This document shows positions 1 through 12,560 of a stretch of 64,000 nt of DNA, in pieces (position 1 is the first letter of the stretch; every line of letters starts with the position of its first letter). Both the position numbers and the translations under genes were made by a program. Below the pieces are notes generated by a model, which was given only the letters and a program-made list of their open reading frames with translations, did no database searches and was not told the DNA's origin. The DNA comes from Lasiosphaeria ovina (taxonomy: Eukaryota; Ascomycota; Sordariomycetes; Sordariales; Lasiosphaeriaceae): the NCBI GenBank assembly GCA_033439765.1, contig JAULSN010000016.1:1-64000 (forward strand), read 5' to 3'.

Positions 1-510
1 AATTGAACGCGTAGTTGTTATTGGAAGATGTAGTGTTTTGGTGTAAATAGTGATCGGGTAAGGTGGGGTGATCGGGTAAGGGGGGGGGGATGGTAACATG
101 GGCAAATATAGGGCTGGCTGGCGGGCGCTACTGCAAGAGTTTTGGCCCGCGGCTTGCTTCATACGCTGTAGCGCCTTGGGGCGCGTCATTTTGCTTCAGA
201 ACCCGATCGAGCTTCCCCGAAAATAACCCCTGTAGCGATTGGACCAGGTAGCCGCCGAGCCTGCCGTGCAACTCATTCTTCCCGCCACGTCCAATGGTTG
301 GCCCCATGTTACCGGACAATCGCAAAATGTAGCACATGCCTTTGGGCACTGCATAGCCCAAAACATGCACAAACAGCGGATATCCGTGTAAAGACGATAC
401 TCAGATCTTGCGGTAAAAAATGAGTTACTCCGCTTCTGGGTTGATAGCTCTGAGATCCACTTTGGCAACGCATCTACAACCTGTGCACATCAACATATAA
501 ACGAGAAGGA
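1..510. other. Left-edge non-coding region
   Basis: No convincing coding region. Open frames here are short, overlap one another on the minus strand and show no recognisable domain. Near the left end a short direct repeat (TGATCGGGTAAGG, about positions 50-83) runs into a G homopolymer. The last 200 bases presumably hold the promoter of the NB-ARC gene that begins at 511. Confidence 0.5.
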
Positions 511-3500
511 ATGGCGAGGTAGGAGGTCGTCTCTTCTTCAAGGGAGGGATGCTCAACTTGCTGACCGATATTTGCCCCTGGATGTAGCCGAACCCCGAGT
601 CCCTTGTGGCACCAAGCGCTGGAGAGGTACTGGGATGAACTCCAGGGCACCGAGGACTATGATGACATCCTCAAAATCCACTCTCTCCAGGGCCTCATCG
701 GCTCTCTCTCGACTGTTCGGTTTCCAGCTTCTGAGGATTACTCCAGTCTCATCTCCCTCCATCGACTTGCCCCAAGACTCAAGTTCGTCGATGACTTCTC
801 TGCTGTCCTGGCCTTGTGTTTCGGGGCCGATGCGCCATTGACAGCAGCCGTCTGGGGAAGTATCAGGCTCATTCTAGACCAGGCATCCTCGGCCACCGAG
901 ACTCTTAAGGATGTGCTCGACATGCTCGAGGAGCTTAGTCTGACCTTGCCACGTTTCCAAGTTTTACGAGGAATCTCTTCCCCTGGACCGCGAGCTTCAG
1001 CTGGCGTTGGTGGATGTGTATTCCGAGATTATCTGCTTCTATGCTAGGACCATCCACTTTCCTCGCAGCAATCCCCATCTGGTCCTGCGGAAGAATGCGT
1101 GGCAGACGTTCCGAAGCGACTTCTCGCGCACCCTCATGCGCATCAAGCGCATGTCTTCTCACATCGAGGGCGAGGCCGATATACTCTGGATGCGGAAGGA
1201 CGAAAATCGGTACCACGAAGTCTTGCAGCTGTTGAACACGATAAAAATGGACAAGGAGAAGAGGCAGCAACAAGAGCCCGCCGTCCGCTACAACAACATC
1301 CCTTTCTCTTCGAATCCAAAGTTTAGCGGACGCCAGGATATCTTGGAGATGATTCACAACGCCCTTGACCCAGATGCTTATTTGTCATTGACCAAGTCCA
1401 TAGCCTTGTTTGGCATGGGTGGTGTCGGCAAAACCCAGATTGCAATCCAGTACGCGTACCAAAACCTGGAACATTTTGACGCCATTCTTTGGGTTGCAGC
1501 AGACAATGCCATTACCATAGGCCAAAGTTTTCGTGCCATCGCCGAGGGCCTTAGGTTATTGGAGGCAGGAGAAGAGCCAAAGGATACTGCTGCAGCCATA
1601 TGGGCAGTGAAAAACTGGCTCCGTACCACAAGTACGTCGTTCATGATTGGTTTTGTCTGTCTTGCTTCTCTCTTGCTGACCCTCCCAACACAGAGACGAC
1701 CTGCTTGGTCGTGTTCGACAACTCCGATGACCTTGCGGCTTTAAAAATCGTACAGCCAGGCTCAGCACGCAGCTCAGTGTTGGTGACAACGCGAGATTTA
1801 ACCGCCGCAACAACCCTGGCTACTCAGCATGTTCAAGTCACCGCACTGGCTGAAGACGATGGCAGCAAAATGCTCCTCAAAGTCATCGGTTCGGAAAATG
1901 TCTCACCGTCTGACATTCAACATGCAATGGCCATCAGCCGAGCCTTTGGCGGATTACCCCTCGCGCTCACACAGATTGGCGGCTTCATCACGCAGCGCAA
2001 GTTGTCCCTTCAGGACTTCTTGCCTTTGTACGAGAAATATTCCTCCAAAATTGACTCACGGAAGGCGCCTGGCAGCGACTACGAGCATACCCTGAGCACC
2101 GTGTGGGATGTGTCTTTTGAGAAGCTAACTCAAGACTCGACCCGTCTTCTCAACGTACTATCCTATTTCGACCCAGATTGCATCCCCGAGGAGATTCTGT
2201 CGCAAGGTTCTGACGGCCTCGATGATGAATTCGCTTTTCTGGCTGATGAAATGGAGTTTGTCTCATCTTCTCTCCTCCCCTAACAACCACTTGTAACTTT
2301 GCCAGGTTTCTTACTGACTGACGTTGATTTCTCCTGCAGTCTCGGTGATGCTTCTGAGGAACTACTGCGCGCTGCGCTGGTAAACCGTACTGGGGAAACC
2401 GCCGTCCTTGCACTTCATCGTCTAGTGCAGTCCGCAGTCAGAAATAGGATGAGCGAGGCTGACAGCATCAAAGTGTTTGACACTGTGGTGCACATGTTGT
2501 GTTGGGGCTTCCCTGACCACTCCAAAGGCGACATTGGCCATCAAGTCTCAGCATGGACACGATGCGAGAAATGCCTTCCACACGTCAATCGCCTCGTTGA
2601 GCTCTTGGACCAGCCCAAGAACAAAGCTATGGCAGGAGACAAGCAAAAATATGCCGATCTCCTCCTCCGATGCAGCTGGTGGGGTTGACATTCAAGGCAT
2701 TGACAACGGGTATGGTTGCTGACGGTTGAGTTACTCTACCCTTTAGGTATCTGTACGAGCGCGAGATGTACATCGTCGCCAGACGCATGGTCGACCAAGC
2801 GATTTCCATGTTTGAAGATACCACAACTCTCGCCTACGCCAGCGCCATCGATCTCGGCGGGCTCCTAGACCTCGATCTAACCGAAAGCGCGCGCGCCTTG
2901 GCGCCGTTCCAAAAGGCCCTGGAGATCCGCAAAACCCGTCTCGGGCCCGAGGACCCCTTCATCGCCTACAGCCTCAACAATATCGCGCTGTCTTACACCG
3001 AGATGGGCGAGCTGCAGCTCGCCTACGCAGCGCATGAGGAGGCCATTAGCCTCAGACTCAAAGCTAACAGCGACAGGATTGGCAACTCGTATAGCAACAT
3101 GTCGAGTCTCCTGCTGCGCCTCGGCCGCCCCGATGAAGCCGAGAAGATGCTAGCGCGATGTCCTTCACTCAAGGACTTTACCGATGAGACCTTTCTCAAG
3201 ACCGGTAATCCCAGATTCTCGGGGGATATGGTGTTACTGTCTCGGATCCGCCGTGCACAGGGAAGGCCGACCGAGGCGCTTAGGCTAGCATCTAAGGCGC
3301 TGGCGTTTCGCCGCACGCTTCTCGGAAATCGGCTCAAGACGTGCGATTCGCAATATGATGTTGCCTCTATGCTACTCGATGACGGGCATGTGGGTTCAGC
3401 AGTGTAAGTTGTTGCGGCCGTCATCTGCTACTAATACCTCGATCTCTTCTCTTCTCAATGAGATTGCTACAAAGCAACGTGACTCCTAACTTGCTTACTA

Positions 3501-3747
3501 ACCTTACCATAGGCAACTCCTCGAGGAGATTGTGGGTATCTCCGAAACGTTTGTCGAGGGTGAGGGACAGCGGGCTCGAGCCCTTTACAAACTTTCCGTC
3601 ATTCAAGGGGAGAGGGGTATGATCCCATCCAGTGAGACTTGCAAGAAGGAGGCACTCAAACTACGCACGAAGCTGAAGCCTGAGCTTGAGGGCAATGCCT
3701 TTGAAGAGGCCGAGTTCGCCAAGCTGTGTCTTTGGATGTTGTGGTAG
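511..3747 (+). CDS. NB-ARC/TPR STAND protein (fungal NLR-like), one internal frameshift
   Basis: Exons inferred at 511-518, 588-1631, 1694-2255, 2340-2678, 2747-3403 and 3513-3747, giving about 947 aa. The first exon is only 8 nt (ATGGCGAG); its GTAGGA donor, GCTGAC branch and TAG acceptor restore the only frame that supplies a start. The N-terminal ~230 residues resemble the helical region of fungal STAND proteins. The NB-ARC follows, with P-loop GMGGVGKTQIA near residue 278, Walker B LVVFDN at about 1705-1722 and the GLPLAL motif near 1950. The C-terminus holds TPR repeats (for example ALEIRKTRLGPEDP). Members of this family act as cytosolic ATP-switched receptors in heterokaryon incompatibility and defence; that role is inferred. 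Frame changes near 957-962 without a credible intron, and removing one C there restores RFKFYEES. This is a recent pseudogene or a sequence error. The donor of the fourth intron (GTGGGG, 2679) is weak. Confidence 0.8.
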
Positions 3748-5182
3748 TTTGGGAAGGAGCAAGTGTCGAATAACGGTTACGATGGCTTGGACTCGGCTCA
3801 CATGGGGTTAATGGATAGGATGAATATCGTTACATGGATTAGGAAGCATGGCCTTAATGCCTACTGCGGTGGTCATGTCGAATTCGGGGAGAGTCAGAGC
3901 AGGCATCATACCCAGAATCCACTCCTTGAGACCTCTACGCCAACATTTGGCCGTGGCAAACGAATGAAAGTAGGAGTTGTAGAAGCAGTTAGCCAGGATA
4001 CTGGTACACGGGTGTTAGTATAAGCTTGAAAGAAGCTTCTGCAGCCTTCCCGAGAACATGAGACTCGATCGGTTCTGCACAGCCTTCTGGTGCACTAATT
4101 TCGTCGTCGGTGATGAACCAGGTGCTGTCGTTTCAGGGCTTCGAATTTGCAGGTAGGCCGGTGTTGCTGCGATGGCCTCGAAAGGGGAACTTCCATTTGC
4201 ATTCACGCCATGGTCCTTTGCAAGTGCCGCGTGTGTGAGGATCCAGATTCGTAGACTACTAACTCGGAATATACTGACGACTAGAAAAATCACTGGTAAT
4301 TTAAACAGAGGACAAATAATTCCAAAAGAAAGAAGTAAAAAGTAAAATGGGAGAAGAAAGAAAGAAGAAAAGAAGCTGAAAAAACGAAAATGATGGAGAG
4401 GAAAAGGGACCTAAGGAAAGCCCTCTAGAAGGTTCAAGGGGCCCACAGGCTGCGTAAGCAGCCTTGTATTCTACAATCTTTCAGTGGGCTTGTCTTACGT
4501 ATGCCTAGACCTATAGGGGGTTCGAGAAGGTGCTGTGGGGCTAAGTAAACAAACTGGGTATAGCGCCCACAACACCCGCAACACCAACACAGCCACTGCA
4601 GTGCCCTGCAACCTAGGGCCCTGTGGTACTGTAGTAAGCCATACTTTAACAATACCTTACTAGTTAGTAACCGTGTTTCAGGTAGTAAAACCCCATTACC
4701 TATAGATATTGAGGCTGAAAAGGAACGGCAGCTTAGGTCCGCGGGCACTCTCGAGTACTAATGGAATAGAAAAGAGTAAATAGACTTTGTGACTTAAGGG
4801 TAATTTAATAACTCTAAGTTTCGATCACTATTATCTATGAGCGAGGCTTTTCTCAATGTTCCGCTGGGGGCTATAGAACGGCTATATACGTGTAGAGGCG
4901 AGGTATCGGACGAGTAAAGAAATAAGGTAATGCCCCTGATCATTCAAAAAGGGCTACCGTGGAAATACGTGGAACAAGACTCGATCATCTTTCCTACAGA
5001 ATACGCAAGCCGCCCAACCCAAGATATTCCAAATTATCAATGCCTCGCCCAGGCATTTCAGCTAGTAGTAAGCCAAGAATCCAACCACAGGGTATAAAAC
5101 GCCGTCCTAATGCCTGGCCCGCGTCTTAAACAAACAAAAGCTTACACATGCATCTGACCGACCCAGAATAATCCCCCGATTT
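3748..5182. other. Intergenic, AT-rich, possible repeat relic
   Basis: No gene could be supported. Open frames at 3763-4023 (+) and 4015-4293 (-) start at GTG and match nothing I recognise. The stretch 4430-4760 has a different texture, with many TA steps and a minus-strand frame of about 104 codons without an ATG; it may be a decayed transposon fragment. 4300-4400 is purine-rich (AAGAAAGAAG-type). Confidence 0.4.
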
Positions 5183-8064
5183 TCAACCGCCTAGAATATC
5201 ATCGTTCGAACGCGTCAATGGACCCAAAATCATACCCTTGACCCCCGTCCTGATATGCTTGACATCGACAATATCCCTAGGGAAAAACCGTAGTTAGCGC
5301 ACTAGCCACAAAGAACAAAGATTTACCACAAAACACTTACCACCCATCCGCCTGCCCGCACTCATCCAGCCTCTCTAGATGAAGCCTCCCATTCTCCTTA
5401 TCTCCAAACCGGACAAAGTGCAAACTAACCTGCGTCCGATCCAGCCGCCTCTTCTTCAACTCCTCAATCAACCCCCTCACCGGCCTCTCCACCCCGCACG
5501 CATCACGACTCTCTCTCGCATCACCCCAATCCCCATCAGTAAACACATAAACACTAACCTTCTTCCTCGCCCACAGATTCACGTTAACCCCCAACATCTT
5601 GTACGGCAGCTTCGGGATAATCTCCTTATTCACCAACTCCCCCAGCCTATCCTCCATGAGATGTCCCTCGCCCTTGTACTGGCACCTCTTCACCAAGTCT
5701 CGCAGCCGCTTGGTGCGCCGCTCGCGGTAGACCTTGCTCGGCCGCGACGCGAACGCTAGCTCGACCTGGTTGGGATCCAGCTTCTTGGCGATGCATGCCA
5801 GCGCGTGGAACCCGACGTCGATGGTTTCCTTATCGGCCCGCATGCTGCGCGAGTCGTCGATGAAGAAGAATTGGTCCCGCCCGCTGAGGTTGTGCTCGAG
5901 GTACTCGACCAGCTGGGCCGTGTCGGGGTTGACGCTTCTGCCTTGGTGGAGGGCCGAGTGGTACTCGTTGATCTGGGGCACGCGGATGTCGGAGGGGCCG
6001 GGGCGTGGGGTTGATGTGTGGTCGTTGCTCTCGGCTGGGGGTGGTTGATGGGAAGAACCGGGTGGCGTGTGTTGGAGGGTTGTTTGGCTGGTAGTGTCTT
6101 GCGACGAGTGGGACGGCTCAGCTGTCTTGGTTACATGACTGGCATGAGGTGGCGTTGGGGCTGGTGGAGGAGCTCGGCAGGCATGGCCTAGATCATCCCC
6201 GGGAGTGACGGGTTCCGCGGGAGTCATGAGGGGAGGGGACAAGCCGTCAAGAGTGGACGGCGTGTGTCCCGTCTCGGACCAGAAAGGAGATTGAACCGCC
6301 GTGTCGGAGACATCAGATGCCGACGCCGTGGGAGGTGCGTCTCTAGATAGGGAGGGAGAGAGGGAAGGGGAAGGTGGAGTTGGGGGTGCAGTAATATATC
6401 GGCTGTCCATAAACTGTTCGAACTTCTCTAAAATGACCTTGGCTCGCAATCGGGCTCTTGGAGCGTCAAGAAGCATGCAGTTGTCGACCAAGGTGAGAAC
6501 CTTAGGGGTAACGTCATCCAGTGGCTTGCAACGCTGTACGAACACTCTGTGATGTTGGGCAATGAGGGGCAATGGTTCGATGCCATTATGGAAACACCCC
6601 ACATAAGCACTCCCCTTGAAGCGAGGCAGATTTTTCTCGTGGTAACTTTTGCGTGACTGAAAGTAGTTAGTTTGCTCTTTCCGGCCGCCGATCACCCAAG
6701 CTGCAGTGTGGCTCAGGACGGCCCCGATGGAGAAGATGTCTGCGGAAGTCGTGATCACATTGACTCCCTTCTGACGTTGAGCGATGTGGTGGCAGCACTC
6801 TGGGGAGCCTGGAAGGAGACATTGTTAGGGTTAAGCGTCAGTGACGGCGATCAGGCAACCTACTAAATCGCTGACCGCCATAATGGTCTAACCCCATGGA
6901 CCCGCTAGACTTCGATCGTGCGGTCCTGACACGGCTGTATAAAGCAAAATCGGCAATCTTTGGTGTGAAGTCATATGGTGAGTCAGATGCGCCCTTCATG
7001 ATAAGGATATTCTCGGGCCGGACGTCCTCGTGTATCCTAGGCGGAGAGTCAGATTAGCCTCAGGCAAAGGCTCCTCATCAAGCGTGGCGCTGCATCCACT
7101 CACCCTTTGATCACCTCGTCCGCGTTCCATTGCATGAGCTGGTGGATTCTGTCGAGCCCAGTGAAGACCTGGAAGAGGCTCTTCCAAAACAGCACAACAT
7201 CCTCTACTGTTGATGGCGGTGGGTGGGCCCCGAAAAGCTTGCCTAAATCTCCACCGTCGGCAAACTCCAGAATCAAGGCGTACTGGCCATGCTGTCGGAT
7301 AGAGCCGTAAAATTTGACTATGTTCGGCGATGGATGTGTGTTGAGCCGCCGTAGGGCCCGGAGCTCGTTCTCGTAGTATTCTTCATAACTTTTGTTGTGG
7401 TACTTCTTGAAGACGAACGTGTGTTTTAGCGAAGGCTTCTGGCCTTCCTGTGGTACATAGACAATATCAGCATAAGTGGTCCGAGAAGTGGAACGAATGC
7501 GGGGATCGTTACAAGAAGGTTGTAGTCTGGATGGATATCGAAGTGTTCGATAACGGCTGCACTTCCTGACTCGATCTCGATGATCGAATCAATAGGTAGG
7601 ATGCATTCATCGTCGATATGGTGGTCTTGGAGCTGATCGGGCGTGAAAAGGAGTGGAAAGAACTGCCACTGGTTCGGCGCAATCTGCTTGTGGAAGTCGC
7701 TGAAGAACTTCTCGTCGGGCCACGCGGCGGGTGGGCGTCGAGAGGGGAAACGTCCGTCGTGGAGGTTTCGACTAATGAACAGATGTTGAAGGCTTGGAAC
7801 AGTGTCGGGGTGCGTGTAGACGAGCGTGGAGAATATTCGCAAATAATGGCTTTGGATGGTGGGGATGTGTATGTCGAGCCGATCCGAAAAAGCGCGAAGT
7901 ACTTTGGAGATGCGAGATGAGGTCCAATAATCACGAAGAGCGGTCAGTGGTACGTAGTTTTCGGAATTTCCAGCGAGATCATGACCGACGTGTTCGGCCT
8001 TGATCTTAGCAACGAACTCGGCGAACTTGGAGAAGGGCTCTGGATTAGCGCCCCGAGTCGCCAT
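5183..8064 (-). CDS. Atypical protein kinase with C-terminal vWA domain
   Basis: Minus-strand exons 8064-7513, 7447-7104, 7036-6864, 6808-5341 and 5276-5183 give 876 aa; all four introns are 55-67 nt GT-AG and keep frame. Residues 1-184 are the N-terminal region seen in fungal kinases of this architecture. The kinase-like domain (about 165-470) has a probable ATP-site lysine in VFKKY near 198, no clear glycine loop, HED (301-303) in place of HRD followed by VRPEN, and DFA (328-330) in place of DFG. A Pro/Ser/Thr-rich linker (about 495-640) follows. The last ~230 residues form a von Willebrand A fold with an intact MIDAS start (DDSRS, near 674) and FTDGD. The aspartates needed for catalysis are present but the DFG glycine is lost, so this may be a weak kinase or pseudokinase. 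Role unknown; signalling or scaffold function is an inference. The last exon was placed by GTAAGT/CCCTAG junctions that add DIVDVKHIR. Confidence 0.85.
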
Positions 8065-9210
8065 TGCGGAGCCGCGACGCGACGTCGAAGCGACGAGTGA
8101 CAGGTGGGACGATGTGGGGGAAGCTGGGTCTTTGTCTAGGGGCGAAAGTGTGGAGGAACGGTGGGGGGCTCAGCTCGAAGTGCCTGCCTGCCGGGGGTTC
8201 AAAGTCAATCTCGTCAATTCCAGAGACTCGTTCGGGAGTGCTTCAATGGAGAGGAGGCACGCGACTGCAAGACTGCCAAACAGACGCATTATGGGGGAAT
8301 TCTGCGAAAGAAGTAGGATTCGAAATGCAGGAGAAAGTTTTGGTCTCAAGATCGGTGTCCTGACTTCCTGTTTTTTTCCCACAGCCTTGTCTCGTCTCTA
8401 GGCAGCGTGCGTGGGCTGCGGCGCACCCATCAACAGCTTGAAGGGACCGTGCAAATGCGAGGGCGCCTGCACTTGGTGTGAGGAGGGTTACACTCGTGCT
8501 CGTTCCGTCACGGTCAGCAGTCAGCCAGGTCACTGGCCTGTACAGGCTGGTATGGTAACGTATGGAGTACGCTGCACTGTATCAGTGTCTGCCTGAGTGA
8601 CTTCTGGCCAGAGGTTGAGCACTGGACAGCTCACCATATTGTCCTGCCAAGACCGAAAGTGAGCCAAGCAAGGCTCTAGGTATTTCACTCGTTACCGTTC
8701 GCTGCAGCACATTCGAGCAGTATAGATTGGTAATACTGGTTACTTTCAGTCTCCGTTCACAGGAAGAATGTATCACGTGACGGTCTTGATGTCTCTGTCT
8801 CTTCTCCGGGAAACGGCGTGCGGCATCAAGAGGCTTGCGGATGACGATTCAAGATGATGATACCACGTGCTGATCTTTCGCCTACGTAGGCTAGATATTA
8901 GCAGCCTCCATGACCACGAAAAAAACTTGGTACAATCCTAGAATCTATTGAGAGTCCCGCCTTATTGCTAGGTAGTCACGGCTATTTCTAGGGACTCTCA
9001 CAAGGCTGCTCGTCTAGGAGTCAAGACAGCGAGCCTCGGAACAATTCAAGTTGAAGTTCTCCACGGCAAGGAGGTCTTGACGGCGTAACAGTCTGCTATT
9101 TTCATCTACATGGAGGTTCTGGCCAGTTACGGGAAATTAAAACGGCCTTCGCCTGCGTTGCCCCCCGAAAACAATACCTCCCCTTACGTTGCCTCACTCA
9201 CGAATCATAC
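8065..9210. other. Intergenic between kinase and CorA-like genes
   Basis: No supported gene. Contains a 10-bp perfect inverted repeat, TGAGAGTCCC at about 8950-8959 and GGGACTCTCA at about 8991-9000, able to form a stem with a 31-nt loop. The kinase-gene promoter should lie just right of 8064. Confidence 0.5.
8950..9000. repeat. Short inverted repeat (10-bp arms)
   Basis: TGAGAGTCCC and its exact reverse complement GGGACTCTCA are separated by 31 nt. It lies downstream of the CorA-like gene and upstream of the kinase gene. It could be a small MITE remnant or a transcript hairpin; nothing decides between these. Confidence 0.5.
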
Positions 9211-11429
9211 TCAGAGTATCCCCAGCCCAATTTTCGTCTTCTCATCCTCGCCCGGCAAGGGCTGCGGTATTGACAGCTCCTGCGGAGGTGCCAATAAGCC
9301 CTTCTCGTCGGCATATCGCGGAAGCCCAAGTTCTTGACCATGGCGCCTAGCCCAGCGTCGCGCAACCCCGTACATAAAAGCCCACCCGGCAAGGGTAACT
9401 ACCGTCATGGGCAGACAGATGGACAAGAAGAGCCTGATACCCTCCCCGCGCACCATCCAGTCGGAACCGAGCGTCCCGTCCTCATCCCAGCGCAGCACGC
9501 CACTGCTAAAAAAGGTCTAGCAGATGAATGACTCTGTTAGAGGAGACTATCCGTTTCTGGCGGTAACATAAGTGGACCTCGACGAAAAGATAAAGGAGCT
9601 TACTGCGATAAAGGTGCCCGGCAGGAAGATCATGGTGAAGATGGTGATCACATGCATAGACAGAGTCTCCTGTTTGGTCTTGACGGCGATCTCATGCATT
9701 TTGAGCGTCCACTTCATCATTTCGTCACTGGATGTCTGCGCCACTAACTGGAACGCCTTGGATGTCTGAATGCTGGTGTGCTGGCTCAGGGACTCGAACT
9801 GAAGGAAGCGCATGATATCGTGTTAGTACCGACAAGTAAATCTTTGGCCGAACTGCACCATCTCTTACCATCTGCTTATCGTTATCCACGGCATGAGAGA
9901 GGTCAAGCAGGCGGCGCCGATGCATGTCCATATCTCGCAGGACGCCGCCTAACCGCCGGAAGAAGATGGTAATATCCGTCTTGACTTTGCCTTGGTCTAA
10001 AAGCGTCGTAAAGGCATGCGACGATACGACCGTTTTGTATTGTTCCTGGACCTGAGCAATAACATCCCTGCTCTGCTCAAGCGCCAAGATGGACCGGTCG
10101 ACTTTGTCGCCGGTCAGACTCAGTCGCTGGATCTCATTGAATGAGAAGCGCTCCTCTAGCTCGGCAAGCTGGTCGATCAGAACATCTGGCTTTTCCTCAA
10201 CTCTATCGTCTCTTCCTTGCACGAAGGTGGACCGGCTGTCCAGGCTTCTGGACGCACGCCGCAGAAAGCCTGACAGGGTACGGCTGCTGACACGAGTTGG
10301 TGACACGGGTGAACGGGGAGTGGGAGGCCCGGATGGTGCTACTTCAGAAATGCTGTCTTGCTGGCTAGGAAGGCTTAGGGTGGGTCGGGACGCTATCGTC
10401 TGCGTGGTGCCTTGGCGGGAGAGCGCCGTCCTTGAAGATCCTCCCCATCGAGAGAAGCTACTACCACGACGGTGGAAACTCTCGGCGAGATCAACCGGGC
10501 TCGTTACACTGGCCACTGGGGCGAGTTTTGCATCGACTGACCGGGCACGCACTGCGTCGTCTATTGTGTCAATGTATTCGCCCCAGGACTCGACGCTCCA
10601 CTCGAGCATGATGAGATGGATCTGTAGGCTTGCTATAAAGGATTGCTCCGAGGTCCGAGACGAGTCTGGTCGCAAGTGTCTGTTTTTTTCGGTCGCTTCT
10701 TTTATGCGTCTCGCTAGCTCGGCATTTCCTTTCAGGAGCATGTAAACCGCGCGGCCAGTCTCCAGGTCAAGAGAGTGATACAGGGTCGCGTGGCGGATTG
10801 GCCATTGATTTTTCTCGCTGGCTAAGTCGGTTCTCTCTACCGTGAGAAGATTGAAAGCGTGCTGGATCTGCATGCCTGATCTGCCCAAATGCGGTAACCG
10901 AAGGGTTGGGACATTCTCGTCGAGGTAATTCTCGTGCCGGAAGAGGGTATAGTTAAGGGGCTCGCTTCGAGCTCTAAAGGTGAAAACCAAGTCAAGAAAC
11001 GAGGGCATAACTTGGTGGTAAGTCAGGAGAAGTGTGAGCTGCTCCTTTGAGCACCCGAGCGAGTCCCTTGATGTCTTTGAATGCAGGAAGCTGCCATGCA
11101 GGTCAGTAAACCTCAAAGACCGAGTCGAGTAAGGGGGGATCTAACATGAATCTCCACCAAGGGTCCTGCTCGTCGGGATCAAGGAGGGCCTCAATATCCT
11201 CAATCCTCTCCAGTACACGTCCACGATCGAATGCCGTCGCGGTAACTTGAAGATCCCGAACATACAGCGACCGATGGGAGCTGTGAAACAAGCCTTCTTG
11301 ATCAAGTCGGCTCTGGAGAGACTTTTGGGTATGGCTGAAGACCTCAGTTCTCAAGACGGTTAAGGGGTACTCTTGTGATCGTTGCCGGCATGCCGCAAAC
11401 TGAGCGGCGATATTGTCGTTCTCGGCCAT
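9211..11429 (-). CDS. CorA-like transporter-domain membrane protein
   Basis: Minus-strand exons 11429-11146, 11090-9869, 9798-9568 and 9516-9211 give 680 aa. Introns are 55, 70 and 51 nt, the second with a perfect CTAAC branch. The ATG at 11429 has a good context (GGACCATGG); the frame extends upstream only to a TTG. The large N-terminal part carries the signature of the fungal CorA-like family (SRDSLGCSKEQLTLLLTYHQVMP). A Ser-rich insertion lies mid-protein. A long helix (MMKWTLKMHEIAVKTKQET) leads into two C-terminal membrane segments, about 551-573 (ITIFTMIFLPGTFIAV) and 606-630 (LFLSICLPMTVVTLAGW). True CorA/Mrs2 channels end TM1 with GMN, which is absent here, so Mg2+ transport should not be assumed. 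Likely located in a membrane as an oligomer; substrate unknown. Confidence 0.85.
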
Positions 11430-12284
11430 GGTCCTGGTTTTTGCCAGCACCAGAGCGATGCTTCGCGGGTCAGGAGCTCGAATAAACAAACCACTGTTGG
11501 CAAGTAATGGGCAAGTAGCCTGGCTCCCAAACTTAAAGCTAATTAAAGCAACTTCGTCGAAGGGTAAAACTGCTTCGCTAAGAATTGGTCTACTGAAATG
11601 AGCAGGCAGGGAGTCTCCAGGCCGTTATCAACAACAATGTTTCGACAACATGACCTGATCAAAAAGCGGGGTGTAACTGAGAAAAATCCATGGTTTACTC
11701 CGAGTACGCCTCGGGTCACGAAAGCACGAGGCAGATTTCACGAAACAGGCATGGTCTGGGCGGACCGCCATCAGCTGAGGGGAGCCAACCAATTGAAAGC
11801 ATTACTGGGCACTTTTGCGACGCCCGACTCAGCATTTGTCCAATGCACGCTGTGATTCCTGCAGGAGGCCTAATCTTTCGAGACATGGTTGCTTACAGGG
11901 TGTCCTCGAACTCGCGAATCATAGCGCCAATCCAATTACACGCACTCAATCTCAGCAGTTCCAACCATCCCGACAATGTGTAGCTCCATTAGGATGGCAC
12001 GGCACAGCCACCCACAGGCTCCTCACCCTGAGGCCTCACTATGCTCTAGCCACTACCCGCACCGGGCTACAGTGATGACCGCCCAGCCCCTAACGCCCGA
12101 GGCTCCTCAAAACGGCGAGACCAGAATCACCCGATTTAGAGGAAGCCCTCCTGCTCCTCCTTGACCGGGCTCTCCCTGACCTCTTTGTCAATCTGGTCCA
12201 TCTGCGCCTGTGAGAGGTCAGCTCGGAGTGTTCGCAATTTGAAGCTGCCCGAGACATTTTCTCGGAGCGTCATCTAATCAATCT
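11430..12284. other. Intergenic, no gene seen
   Basis: Open frames are short and overlap in several phases, with no domain. About 12140-12250 on the minus strand reads as a hydrophilic, Glu/Lys-rich peptide (VRESPVKEEQEG) that might be a lost terminal exon of the small gene beginning at 12560, but no legal intron joins them. Confidence 0.4.
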
Positions 12285-12560
12285 CTATAGTCTATGTGTG
12301 GTGATACTGGCCTTCGTCATGGGGCTCGGGGTTTCGAAAGTCCAGAATTCTACTCCATCCTGGGACAACTACAGGATCCGAGTACGGAGTATTAGCATTC
12401 CACATTCCGGCTAATGGAGATTAGAGAGGCGCAAATTGCTGGTACTCACTTGAACATTAAAGTTCTCGCATAACGGAAATTGTGTTTTTAAATACTTCTT
12501 AAGGTCGTCTTCGCGAAGGCGATACGTCTTGATCTTGTTCTGAACGGGTCCAATTGCCAT
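12285..12560 (-). CDS. Small hypothetical protein, two exons
   Basis: Exons 12560-12450 and 12368-12285 encode 64 aa. The intron has a GTGAGT donor, a GCTAAT branch and a TAG acceptor and keeps frame (81 nt). The protein is basic and hydrophilic (NKIKTYRLREDDLKKYLKTQF) without membrane segment or signal peptide. I do not recognise the family. The good splice signals are the main support. A possible continuation at 12140-12250 (TLRENVSGSFKLRTLRADL) is in another frame and would need a 34-nt intron, which is too short, so the gene may be a decayed longer one. Confidence 0.4.

Noticed and set aside
961..1000. A 40-nt intron (GTTTTA...TTCAG) that would restore frame in the first NB-ARC gene
   Set aside because: It is shorter than usual fungal introns, has no branch site, and would remove FYEESLPLDRELQ, which reads as conserved coding sequence. 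A one-base indel is simpler.
3763..4023. 86-codon plus-strand frame after the NB-ARC gene
   Set aside because: Starts at GTG, has no recognisable domain and lies in the 3' flank of a terminated gene.
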